A stretch of DNA of 64,000 nt from Pseudoluteimonas sp044226035 (GTDB lineage: Bacteria > Pseudomonadota > Gammaproteobacteria > Xanthomonadales > Xanthomonadaceae): positions 6,223 to 70,222 of the forward strand of contig JBGAHT010000005.1 in NCBI GenBank assembly GCA_044226035.1. The letters are read 5' to 3'. Made by a program: the position numbers and the translations under genes. The notes beneath the pieces were generated by a model. That model did no database searches. It was not told the origin of the DNA and saw only the letters and a program-made list of their open reading frames with translations. Positions within the stretch are counted from its first letter, which is position 1, and every line of letters begins with the position of its first letter. This document shows, in pieces, positions 33,895-42,233 of the stretch.

Positions 33895-34841
33895 CGCATG
33901 CCGCGGGCAAGACGCCTGCGCATGTGCCGGTGTTGTTCGCGCAGGTCATGGAGGGCCTGGCGGTGAGGGAAGAAGGGACTTACCTCGATGGCACGTTCGG
34001 ACGCGGCGGACACGCGCGGGGCGTGCTGCAACGCTTGGGGCCGGGAGGCCGGTTGCTGCTGATGGACAAGGATCCCGAGGCGATCGCCGTGGCCAGCCGT
34101 GAATTCGGCGGCGACGGGCGCGTCGCGATCCATCGCGGCAGCTTCGCCGACCTCGCGCGCTGGAGCGCCGCCGACGCCGGCCTCGACGGCGTGCTGTTCG
34201 ACCTCGGCGTGTCCTCGCCGCAGCTGGACGTGGCCGAGCGCGGCTTCAGCTTCGGCAAGGACGGTCCGCTGGACATGCGCATGGATCCGGAATCGGGCGA
34301 GAGCGCGGCCGAATGGCTGGCGCGCGCCGACGAGCGCGAGATCGCCGACGTGCTGTGGACCTATGGCGAGGAACGCCAGTCGCGCCGCATCGCCCGCGCG
34401 ATCGTCGCGCGTCGCGTCGAGGCGCCGCTGTTGCGCACCGCGCAGCTCGCCGACCTGATCGCCTCGGTGGTGCCGCGCGGCGGCGACAAGATTCATCCCG
34501 CCACGCGCAGCTTCCAGGCGATCCGCATCTTCATCAACCGCGAGCTGGCCGACCTCGAGGCCGGGCTCGAAGCCGCGCACGCAAGGCTCGGCGCCGGCGG
34601 GCGGCTCGCGGTGATCAGCTTCCATTCGCTGGAAGACCGCATCGTCAAGCAGTTCATGGCCCGGCACGCGAAGGCGCCGCCGGCCAATCGCCGCATGCCG
34701 GTGGAAATCGCGTTCGTCCCGACCCTGCGCCTGGTCGGCGGCGCGCAACGCGCCGACGAGGCCGAAACCGCGGCGAACCCGCGCGCGCGCAGCGCGGTGC
34801 TGCGCGTGGCCGAACGCCTGCCGGCGGAGCGCGTCGCATGA
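33891..34841 (+). CDS. rsmH: 16S rRNA m4C1402 N-methyltransferase RsmH
   Basis: RsmH adds the N4-methyl group at C1402; together with RsmI, also in this window, it makes m4Cm1402. Motifs: HVPVLFAQVMEGL, YLDGTFGRGGHARGVL (SAM motif I), FDLGVSSPQLDVAERGFSF and LAVISFHSLEDRIVKQF. GTG start overlaps mraZ; 316 residues. Overlaps ftsL by ATGA. Confidence 0.97.
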   Translation: MTHAAGKTPAHVPVLFAQVMEGLAVREEGTYLDGTFGRGGHARGVLQRLGPGGRLLLMDKDPEAIAVASREFGGDGRVAIHRGSFADLARWSAADAGLDGVLFDLGVSSPQLDVAERGFSFGKDGPLDMRMDPESGESAAEWLARADEREIADVLWTYGEERQSRRIARAIVARRVEAPLLRTAQLADLIASVVPRGGDKIHPATRSFQAIRIFINRELADLEAGLEAAHARLGAGGRLAVISFHSLEDRIVKQFMARHAKAPPANRRMPVEIAFVPTLRLVGGAQRADEAETAANPRARSAVLRVAERLPAERVA

Positions 34842-35107
34842 ACGCCGGCCGGATCCTGCTCGCGGTGCTGCTGGTCATGAACGTCGCCAGCGCGATCGGC
34901 GTGGTGTACGCGCGCCACGAGCACCGCCAGCTGTTCGTCGCGCTCGACCGGCTCACCCACGAACGCGACGAACTCAACATCGACTTCGGCCGCCTGCAGC
35001 TGGAGCAGGCGACCTGGGCGGAAAGCAACCGCGTCGACCAGATTGCGCGCACCAGGCTCGGGATGAAGTTCCCCGAGGGCGCGGAGATCGAGGTGGTGCG
35101 CCCATGA
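34838..35107 (+). CDS. ftsL: Cell division protein FtsL
   Basis: A bitopic divisome scaffold forming the FtsQLB complex. It has a short cytoplasmic N-terminus, one helix (ILLAVLLVMNVASAIGVVYA) and a periplasmic leucine-zipper-like coil (HRQLFVALDRLTHERDELNIDFGRLQLEQA) ending TRLGMKFPEGAEIEVV, diagnostic for FtsL. 89 residues. Tight overlaps on both sides. Confidence 0.95.
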   Translation: MNAGRILLAVLLVMNVASAIGVVYARHEHRQLFVALDRLTHERDELNIDFGRLQLEQATWAESNRVDQIARTRLGMKFPEGAEIEVVRP

Positions 35108-36972
35108 GCATGCTGCCGAAGAACCCGTTCGCCCGGCGCCAGCAGAAGCAGAACCCGGCGCGCACCGCGACGCCGGCGCGCCCGCGCGCGCAGCGCGGCG
35201 GCTTCAACCTGCGCGGGCGCCTGGCGCTGGTCTGCGGCGGCCTGGGCCTGTGTTCGCTGGCGCTGATCGGGCGCGCGGTCGACCTGCAGCTGGTCGACAA
35301 CGAGTTCTACCGCAAGCAGGGCGACGAGCGCTTCCTGCGCGAACTCGAGATCCCGACCACGCGCGGCATGATCACCGACCGCAACGGCGAGCCGCTCGCG
35401 GTGTCGACGCCGGTCGAATCGATCTGGGCGAACCCGCAGGAGCTTTCGCGCAACCCCGACCGCCTGCCGGAACTGGCGCGCGCGCTCGGCGTGCCCGCCG
35501 ATTACCTGACGCGCAAGGTCCTGCAGCGTTCGGACAAGGAGTTCATGTGGCTGCAGCGGCGGATGAACCCCGCCGTGGCCAGGCGGATCGTCGCGCTCGA
35601 CATCCCGGGCGTGTTCTCGCAGCGCGAATTCCGCCGCTTCTACCCGCAGGGCGAGGCGCTGGCGCACGTGCTCGGCTTCACCAACATCGACGACGAAGGG
35701 CAGGAGGGGGTCGAACTCGCGTTCGACGACTGGCTGCGCGGCAAGCCGGGGATGGAGAAGGTGATCCGCGACCGCCGCGGGCGCATCGTCGAGAACGTCG
35801 ACCTGGTGCAGCCGGCGACGCCGGGGCGCGACCTCACCCTCAGCATCGACCGGCGCATCCAGTACCTGGCCTACCGCGAGCTCAAGCGGCAGCTGCTGGA
35901 AAGCGGCGCGAGCAGCGGCTCGGCGGTGGTGCTCGACATCGCCACCGGCGAGGTGCTGGCGATGGCGAACGTGCCCTCGTTCAACCCGAACGCGGTGGAA
36001 ACCGGCAATCGCGACGCGCACCGCAACCGCGCGATCACCGACACGTTCGAACCGGGTTCGACCGCCAAGCCGTTGACCGTCGCCGCGGCGCTGGAAGCGG
36101 GCGTGATCACCCCGCACACGCTGTTCAACACCAGCCCGGGCTGGATCCCGAACGGCAAGTACCGCACCACCGACACCCACAACTACGGCACGCTCGACAC
36201 CACCGGCGTGATCCGCAAGAGCTCGAACGTCGGCGCGTCGCTGATCGCGCGGCGCCTGAGCGACCAGCAGTTCTACGACTTCTTCCACAAGATGGGTTAC
36301 GGCGCCAGCACCCACAGCGGGTTCCCGGGCGAATCGCCGGGTTCGTTGCCCGCGCCGTCGCGCTGGAGCGGCACCAGCAAGCAGACCATGTCCTACGGCT
36401 ACGGCATGTCGGTCACGCCGCTGCAGGTCGCGCGCGCGTACGCGGCCATCGCCAACGGCGGGCGCGCGATCCAGCCGACCTTCGTCAAGGGCGAACGCAA
36501 CGAACCGGTGCAACTCCTCGACCCGAAGATCGCGGGCGAGGTGATGAAGATGATGCAGACGGTCACCGAGCCCGGCGGCACCGCGACGCAGGCCGCGATC
36601 CTCGGCTACCACGTCGCCGGCAAGACCGGCACCTCGCGCGTGGCCCATGCCGGCGGTTATTCGCGCGAGTACACGGCGTTCTTCGCCGGCGTGGTGCCGG
36701 TGGACAACCCGCGCTTCGCGATGGCGGTGGTGATCAAGAATCCCACCCAGGGCTCGTACTACGGCGGCCTGGTCGCGGGCCCGGTCTTCCACAACGTGAT
36801 GGAAGGCGCGCTGCGGCTGATGGACGTGCCGCCCGACGACATCGACGCCTGGCTCGCCGCGCAGTCCGCGGCGGAAGCGAAGGCGCGCGGCGGCAAGCCC
36901 GCGCCCGCGGTGGCGGCGGCGCCGGTCGATGGCGGGCCGGGCAACGACGACGTGCAGGCGGTGACGCCGTGA
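35104..36972 (+). CDS. ftsI: Division-specific peptidoglycan transpeptidase FtsI (PBP3)
   Basis: Cross-links septal peptidoglycan together with FtsW. A Pro/Arg-rich cytoplasmic tail is followed by one transmembrane helix (LALVCGGLGLCSLALIGRAV), the class B dimerisation domain with RGMITDRNGEPLAVS, and the transpeptidase with S319-T-A-K322, SSN 373-375 and KTGTS 507-511. Its 622 residues are normal. The C-terminal tail is Ala/Pro-rich. Overlaps the murE GTG. Confidence 0.97.
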   Translation: MSMLPKNPFARRQQKQNPARTATPARPRAQRGGFNLRGRLALVCGGLGLCSLALIGRAVDLQLVDNEFYRKQGDERFLRELEIPTTRGMITDRNGEPLAVSTPVESIWANPQELSRNPDRLPELARALGVPADYLTRKVLQRSDKEFMWLQRRMNPAVARRIVALDIPGVFSQREFRRFYPQGEALAHVLGFTNIDDEGQEGVELAFDDWLRGKPGMEKVIRDRRGRIVENVDLVQPATPGRDLTLSIDRRIQYLAYRELKRQLLESGASSGSAVVLDIATGEVLAMANVPSFNPNAVETGNRDAHRNRAITDTFEPGSTAKPLTVAAALEAGVITPHTLFNTSPGWIPNGKYRTTDTHNYGTLDTTGVIRKSSNVGASLIARRLSDQQFYDFFHKMGYGASTHSGFPGESPGSLPAPSRWSGTSKQTMSYGYGMSVTPLQVARAYAAIANGGRAIQPTFVKGERNEPVQLLDPKIAGEVMKMMQTVTEPGGTATQAAILGYHVAGKTGTSRVAHAGGYSREYTAFFAGVVPVDNPRFAMAVVIKNPTQGSYYGGLVAGPVFHNVMEGALRLMDVPPDDIDAWLAAQSAAEAKARGGKPAPAVAAAPVDGGPGNDDVQAVTP

Positions 36973-38453
36973 GCCGCGCGATGCTGCTCGCCGAACTGCT
37001 GCCGGATGTCGCCGGCATCCCGGGCGAACTGGTGATCACCGGCCTGGTGCAGGACAGCCGCCAGTTGGCCCCGGGCGATGCGTTCGTCGCGGTGCTTCCC
37101 GCGCGGCAGGAAGTGCCGTCCACGCACGGGCTCAACTTCGCCGCGCAGGCGCGCGCCGCCGGCGCCAGCGCGATCCTGTTCGAACCGCCGGCGCCGGCGA
37201 ACATCGCGGTGCCCGTCGATGCGATCGCGGTTCCCGGCCTGGTTTCGCGCATGGGCGAGATGGCCGACCGCTTCCACGGCGAACCCTCGCGCGCGATGCG
37301 CGTGGTCGGCGTCACCGGCACCAACGGCAAGACCTCCACCGTGCAATTGCTGGCGCAGGCGTGGACGCTGCAGGGCCGGCGCGCGGGCACCATCGGCACG
37401 CTCGGCGCGGGCCTGTACGGCGCGACCGCGCTGACCGGCTTCACCACGCCGCTGGTGCTGCAGGTGCACGCGCTGCTCGCCGGCCTGCGCGACGCCGGCG
37501 CGGACGCGGTGGCGATGGAGGTGAGCTCGCACGCGCTCGACCAGGGCCGCACCGACCACGTGCGCTTCGAGGTCGCCGCGTTCACCAACCTCACCCGCGA
37601 CCACCTCGACTACCACGGCGACATGGCCGCCTACGCCGCGGCGAAAGCGAAGCTGTTCGCGTGGCCGGGCCTGCGCGCGGCGGTGTTGAACCTCGACGAT
37701 GCCTTCGGCCGCGAACTGTTCGCGGCGTTGCCGGCATCGGTGCGCGCCATCGGCGTCAGCGCCGCCGGCCGCGAGGACGCGGACATCCGCGCGGAAAACC
37801 TCAACCTCGACGGCAACGGCATCGGCTTCGAGCTCGTGGCCGACGGCGTGCGCCATCGCGTCGCCTCGCCGCTGCTCGGCCGCTTCAACGCCGACAACCT
37901 GCTCGCGGTCGCCGGCGTGCTGCGCGCGCTCGGCGCCGAACCCGCGGCGATCGCGTCGCTGCTGTCCGAACTGCAGCCCATCCACGGCCGCATGAACCGC
38001 CTCGGCGGCAACGGCAAGCCGGTGGTGGTGGTCGATTACGCGCACACGCCCGATGCGCTGGAACAGGCGCTGTCCTCGCTGCGCGCGCACGCGCACGGAC
38101 GCTTGCTGTGCGTGTTCGGCTGCGGCGGCGAACGCGACGCCGGCAAGCGCCCGCAGATGGCGGCGATCGCCGAACGCCTCGCCGACGGCGTGATCGTCAC
38201 CGACGACAACCCGCGCGGCGAGGACGGCGACGCCATCGTCGCCGACATCCTGCGCGGCTTCGCCGATGCCTCGCGCGTGCTGGTCGAACGCGACCGCGCG
38301 CGCGCGATCGGGCTGGCGGTCGATGCCGCCAACGCCGACGACATCGTGCTCGTCGCCGGCAAGGGCCACGAGCCCTACCAGGAAATCGCCGGCGTGCGCC
38401 ATGCGTTCGACGACACCGAGGTCGCGAAGGCGGCACTGGAGCGGCGCGCATGA
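36969..38453 (+). CDS. murE: UDP-MurNAc-Ala-Glu:meso-diaminopimelate ligase MurE
   Basis: Adds meso-DAP to UDP-MurNAc-dipeptide. P-loop GTNGKTS at residues 117-123; FTNLTRDHLDYHG; VDYAHTPDALEQAL; and the DAP-specific DDNPRGED, which selects meso-DAP rather than lysine. GTG start in a GTGA overlap with ftsI (an in-frame ATG follows four codons later). 494 residues. The stop overlaps the original murF ATG at 38450. Confidence 0.96.
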   Translation: MSRAMLLAELLPDVAGIPGELVITGLVQDSRQLAPGDAFVAVLPARQEVPSTHGLNFAAQARAAGASAILFEPPAPANIAVPVDAIAVPGLVSRMGEMADRFHGEPSRAMRVVGVTGTNGKTSTVQLLAQAWTLQGRRAGTIGTLGAGLYGATALTGFTTPLVLQVHALLAGLRDAGADAVAMEVSSHALDQGRTDHVRFEVAAFTNLTRDHLDYHGDMAAYAAAKAKLFAWPGLRAAVLNLDDAFGRELFAALPASVRAIGVSAAGREDADIRAENLNLDGNGIGFELVADGVRHRVASPLLGRFNADNLLAVAGVLRALGAEPAAIASLLSELQPIHGRMNRLGGNGKPVVVVDYAHTPDALEQALSSLRAHAHGRLLCVFGCGGERDAGKRPQMAAIAERLADGVIVTDDNPRGEDGDAIVADILRGFADASRVLVERDRARAIGLAVDAANADDIVLVAGKGHEPYQEIAGVRHAFDDTEVAKAALERRA

Positions 38454-38489
38454 AGCCGCTTCGGCTCGCGCAGCTCGCGCAATGGTGCG

Positions 38490-38543
38490 CCTCCCCCGCA
38501 GGCGGGGGAGGGAGGCGAGCGCGCAGCGCGAGCGGGAGGGGGC
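38490..38543 (+). repeat. CCTCCCCCGC palindrome at the murF N-terminus
   Basis: A perfect 10-bp stem (38490-38499 with 38502-38511) and the trailing GGCGAGCGCGCAGCGCGAGCGGGAGGGGGC of the CCCTCTCCC-type family. It replaces most of the segment between MKPLRLAQLAQWC and LFVALKGG. Confidence 0.9.
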
Positions 38544-38546
38544 GTC

Positions 38547-39866
38547 TTGTTCGTGGCGCTGAAGGGCGGGAACTTCGACGGCCACGAACACGTCGCCAAC
38601 GCCGCGGCGCGCGGTGCGGTCGCCGCACTCGTCTCGCGCGAGCTCGAAATCGATCTTCCGCAGGTGGTGGTCGCCGACACCGAACGCGCGCTGGGCGCGT
38701 TCGCCGCCGCCATGCAGGAACGGCGCGCCACGAAAGTGCTCGCGGTCACCGGCAGCAACGGCAAGACCAGCGTGAAATCGCTGCTGCTGGCGATCCTCGC
38801 GCACGCCGGGGAGGCCTACGCCAACCCCGGCAACCGCAACAACGAGATCGGCCTGCCGCTGGCGGTGATCGAAGCGCCCGACGACGCCGATTTCGCGGTG
38901 TACGAGATGGGCGCGGGCAAGCCCGGCGACATCGCCTACCTCACCGGCATCGCGCGGCCCGACGTCGCGCTGGTGAACAACATCGCGCCCGCGCACCTCG
39001 AGCGCATGGGCAGCCTGCTCGGCGTCGCCGACACCAAGGCCGCGATCTACGACGCGCTGCCGGCGCAGGGCGTCGCGGTCATCAACGCCGACGACGCGTT
39101 CGCGCCATTCTTCGAACAGCGCGTCTTCGCCGATCGCGCGCAAGGCCGCCGCATCCTCCGCTTCGGCCTCGACGCCAGCGCCGAGGTCACCGCGCGCGAC
39201 ATCGTGGCGAACGCGGACGGATCGGAATTCACCCTGGCCACGCCGGCCGGGGAAACGCGGATCGAACTCGCGCTTCCCGGCCGCCACAGCGTGCGCAATG
39301 CGCTCGCCGCGGCAGCGATGGCGCTGGGCGCGGGCGTGCCGCTGGACGCGATCCGCGCCGGGCTCGGCGAAGCGCGCGCGGTCGCCGGCCGGCTCGTGCG
39401 CCACCGCCTCGGCAACGGCGCGCTGCTGATCGACGACAGCTACAACGCCAACCCCGGTTCGCTCGACGCGGCCATCGACATGCTCGCCTCCGCCGGCGGC
39501 GAAGCATGGCTGGTGCTCGGCGACATGCGCGAACTCGGCGCCGACGCCGAAGCGCTGCATGCGGCCGCGGGCCGGCGCGCGAAGGCCGCGGGCATCGCGC
39601 GGCTGTATGCGCTCGGCCCACTGAGCGCGGCGACGGCCGAAGCCTTCGGCGCGGGTGCGCGCCATTTCGATTCGCACCAGGCGCTGGCCGATGCATTGAA
39701 AGCCGGGATCGGGGATTGGGGATCGGGGATGGGGAAAAGCGGCGCTTCGGCGAATCCCGAATCCCGAATCGCGGCTCTCGGCATCCTGGTGAAAGGCTCG
39801 CGCGGCAGCGCGATGGACCGCGTGGTCGCGATCCTGCTCGAGGGGGAATCGAAGCATGCTGCTTGA
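38547..39866 (+). CDS. murF: UDP-MurNAc-tripeptide:D-Ala-D-Ala ligase MurF, N-terminus disrupted by a repeat
   Basis: MurF adds D-Ala-D-Ala to complete the pentapeptide precursor. The open frame from TTG 38547 starts at the conserved LFVALKGGNFDGH, corresponding to about residue 39 of E. coli MurF, then GSNGKTS (69-75), NNIAPAHLERMGS and DDSYNANPGS. The native first 13 residues (MKPLRLAQLAQWC) are encoded from ATG 38450, overlapping murE, but in another frame; a palindromic repeat (38490-38543) lies between. Either translation restarts at TTG 38547 behind the repeat's GGGAGGGGG, or a one-base indel in a G/C run hides an intact fused frame. A second repeat adds about 24 residues near the C-terminus. 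Overlaps mraY by 11 bases. Confidence 0.9.
   Translation: MFVALKGGNFDGHEHVANAAARGAVAALVSRELEIDLPQVVVADTERALGAFAAAMQERRATKVLAVTGSNGKTSVKSLLLAILAHAGEAYANPGNRNNEIGLPLAVIEAPDDADFAVYEMGAGKPGDIAYLTGIARPDVALVNNIAPAHLERMGSLLGVADTKAAIYDALPAQGVAVINADDAFAPFFEQRVFADRAQGRRILRFGLDASAEVTARDIVANADGSEFTLATPAGETRIELALPGRHSVRNALAAAAMALGAGVPLDAIRAGLGEARAVAGRLVRHRLGNGALLIDDSYNANPGSLDAAIDMLASAGGEAWLVLGDMRELGADAEALHAAAGRRAKAAGIARLYALGPLSAATAEAFGAGARHFDSHQALADALKAGIGDWGSGMGKSGASANPESRIAALGILVKGSRGSAMDRVVAILLEGESKHAA
39702..39770 (+). repeat. GGGATTCGGGATT-type inverted repeat inside murF
   Basis: The left arm (39704-39734) has GGGATCGGGGATTGGGGATC; the right arm (39751-39770) is CGAATCCCGAATCCCGAATC. Translated in frame as GIGDWGSGMGKSG...ANPESRI, directly before the conserved ILVKGSRGSAMD. 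The right arm is nearly identical to that in purL. Confidence 0.92.
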
Positions 39867-40938
39867 ACTGACCCGCTGGCTGGAACAGCTGCAGCGCCTG
39901 TTCGGGCTGTTCAACTACCTCACCTTCCGCGGCATCCTCAGCGCGCTCACCGCGCTGTCGCTGTCGCTGTGGTGGGGCCCGGCGATGATCCGCAAGCTGG
40001 CCGAATTCAAGGGCCAGCCGATCCGCACCGACGGCCCGCAGACGCACTTCACCAAGGCCGGCACGCCGACCATGGGCGGCGCGCTGATCCTGCTGACGGT
40101 GCTCGCCTCGGTGCTGCTGTGGGCCGACCTGCGCAACAAGTACGTGTGGGTCGTGCTCGCGGTGATGATCGGCTTCGGCGCGATCGGCTGGTACGACGAC
40201 TGGGTGAAGATCGTCCGCCGCGACCCGAACGGGATGAAGTCGCGCTGGAAGTACCTGTGCCAGTCGCTGCTCGGGCTCGCCGCCGGCATCTACCTCTACG
40301 CCTACGCCGACGTGCCGGCCGCGACCACGTTCTACGTGCCGCTGTTCAAGTCGGTGGCGCTGCCGCTGGCGGGCATCGGCTTCGTCGCCATCGCCTATTT
40401 CTGGATCGTCGGCTTCTCCAACGCGGTCAACCTCACCGACGGCCTCGACGGCCTCGCGATCATGCCGTCGGTGCTGGTCGCCTGCGCGCTCGGCATCTTC
40501 GCCTACGCCTCGGGCCACGCCGAATTCTCCAGGTACCTGCAGATCCCGTCGGTGCCCGGCGCGGGCGAGCTGGTGGTGATCTGCGCCGCGATCGCCGGCG
40601 CCGGCCTCGGCTTCCTGTGGTTCAACACCTATCCGGCGATGGTGTTCATGGGCGACATCGGCGCGCTCGCGCTGGGCGCCGTGCTCGGCACCATCGCGGT
40701 GATCGTGCGCCAGGAACTGGTGCTGGTGATCATGGGCGGCATCTTCGTCATCGAAACGCTGTCGGTGATGATCCAGGTGGCCTCGTTCAAGCTCACCGGC
40801 AAGCGCGTGTTCCGGATGGCGCCGATCCACCACCACTTCGAGCTCAAGGGCTGGCCGGAGCCGCGCGTGATCGTGCGCTTCTGGATCATCTCGGTCGTGC
40901 TCGTCCTCGTCGGCCTCGCCACGCTGAAGGTGCGCTGA
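39856..40938 (+). CDS. mraY: Phospho-N-acetylmuramoyl-pentapeptide transferase MraY
   Basis: Polytopic inner-membrane enzyme making lipid I from UDP-MurNAc-pentapeptide and undecaprenyl phosphate. About ten hydrophobic segments; QTHFTKAGTPTMGG, the DDWVK aspartates (GWYDDW), NAVNLTDGLDGLA, MGDIGALALG and the APIHHHFELKGWPE histidine motif are all present. 360 residues, as usual. The stop overlaps the ftsW start (TGATG). Confidence 0.98.
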   Translation: MLLELTRWLEQLQRLFGLFNYLTFRGILSALTALSLSLWWGPAMIRKLAEFKGQPIRTDGPQTHFTKAGTPTMGGALILLTVLASVLLWADLRNKYVWVVLAVMIGFGAIGWYDDWVKIVRRDPNGMKSRWKYLCQSLLGLAAGIYLYAYADVPAATTFYVPLFKSVALPLAGIGFVAIAYFWIVGFSNAVNLTDGLDGLAIMPSVLVACALGIFAYASGHAEFSRYLQIPSVPGAGELVVICAAIAGAGLGFLWFNTYPAMVFMGDIGALALGAVLGTIAVIVRQELVLVIMGGIFVIETLSVMIQVASFKLTGKRVFRMAPIHHHFELKGWPEPRVIVRFWIISVVLVLVGLATLKVR

Positions 40939-42233
40939 TGGAAGAAATCCGCCAGGCGACGAGGCTGGACGCGATCGAAGGGCGCTTCGACCCGTGGCTG
41001 CTGGGCGCGTCGATCGCGCTGGCCTGCTTCGGCGTGGTCATGGTCGCGTCCAGTTCCATCGCCATCGGCGAAGGCCTGCACGTCGGGCCGTTCTACTTCC
41101 TCGAGAAGCACCTGATGTTCCTCGCCGGCGGCGTCGTGCTGGCGCTGGTCGCGATGCGCACCGAGCTCAAGCAGGTCGAGAAGTACAACCAGATCCTGCT
41201 GCTCGCCTGCTTCGCGTTGCTGCTGCTGGTGTTCGTGCCGGGGCTGGGCGTGCGCGTCAACGGCGCGCGGCGCTGGGTGAACCTGCTGGTGCTGCGCTTC
41301 CAGGTGGTGGAGGCGGTGAAGGTGATGTACATCGTGTGGCTCTCGAGCTACCTCGTGCGCTTCCGCGACGAGGTCAATGCGACCTGGGGCGCGATGCTGA
41401 AGCCGCTCGGCGTCGCGACGGCGCTGGTCGCGCTGCTGATCCTGCAGCCGGACTTCGGTTCGCTCTCGCTGATCCTCGCGATCACCGCCGGCATGCTGAT
41501 CCTCGGCGGCGTGCACTTGCCGAAGATGGCGGCGCCGGTGGTGGTCGGCCTGCCGATCCTCGCCGCGATCGCCATCGCCGAACCCTACCGCATCCGCCGC
41601 TTCACCTCGTTCTGGAACCCGTGGTCGGATCCGTTCGACAGCGGCTACCAGCTCACCAATGCGCTGATGGCGGTGGGCCGCGGCGAATTCTGGGGCGTCG
41701 GCCTCGGCGGCTCGGTGCAGAAGCTGTCGTACCTGCCGGAGGCGCATACCGACTTCATCATGGCCGTGATCGCCGAGGAACTCGGTTTCTTCGGCGTGTG
41801 CCTGGTCGTCGCGCTGTACGCGCTGCTCGCCGGCCGCGCGTTCTGGGTCGGCTACAAGTGCGTGGAGATGCGGCGGCATTTCGCCGGCTACATCGCGTTC
41901 GGCATCGCGCTGTGGATGAGCCTGCAGAGCTTCGTCTCGATCGGCGTGAACTTCGGCCTGCTGCCGACCAAGGGCCTGACCTTGCCGCTGATTTCCTCGG
42001 GCGGCTCCAGCGTGCTGATGACCTGCGCCGCGCTCGGCCTGTTGCTGCGCGTCTCCTACGAATACGAACGCGCGCAGCGCCAAGTCGCGCTGCTGCGCGG
42101 CGAAGCGCAGCGCGCGTCGGCCGGTTCGCCGGCGACCGCGCAGCCCGCGCCGGCGGATGTCGCGCCGGTGCGCGGCACCAGCCGCCTGCGCTCGCGGATC
42201 GAACCCGTGCTGGGCGCGAGGAAGGGCGCATGA
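40938..42233 (+). CDS. ftsW: Septal peptidoglycan polymerase FtsW (SEDS family)
   Basis: Glycosyltransferase partner of FtsI at the septum. Ten transmembrane helices; SEDS hallmarks NGARRWVNL, ILQPDFGSLSLI, NPWSDPFDSGYQL, the catalytic-site EELGFFG region and PTKGLTLPLISSGGSS. 431 residues, with a cytoplasmic Arg/Ala-rich tail. Overlaps murG by ATGA. Confidence 0.97.
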   Translation: MEEIRQATRLDAIEGRFDPWLLGASIALACFGVVMVASSSIAIGEGLHVGPFYFLEKHLMFLAGGVVLALVAMRTELKQVEKYNQILLLACFALLLLVFVPGLGVRVNGARRWVNLLVLRFQVVEAVKVMYIVWLSSYLVRFRDEVNATWGAMLKPLGVATALVALLILQPDFGSLSLILAITAGMLILGGVHLPKMAAPVVVGLPILAAIAIAEPYRIRRFTSFWNPWSDPFDSGYQLTNALMAVGRGEFWGVGLGGSVQKLSYLPEAHTDFIMAVIAEELGFFGVCLVVALYALLAGRAFWVGYKCVEMRRHFAGYIAFGIALWMSLQSFVSIGVNFGLLPTKGLTLPLISSGGSSVLMTCAALGLLLRVSYEYERAQRQVALLRGEAQRASAGSPATAQPAPADVAPVRGTSRLRSRIEPVLGARKGA

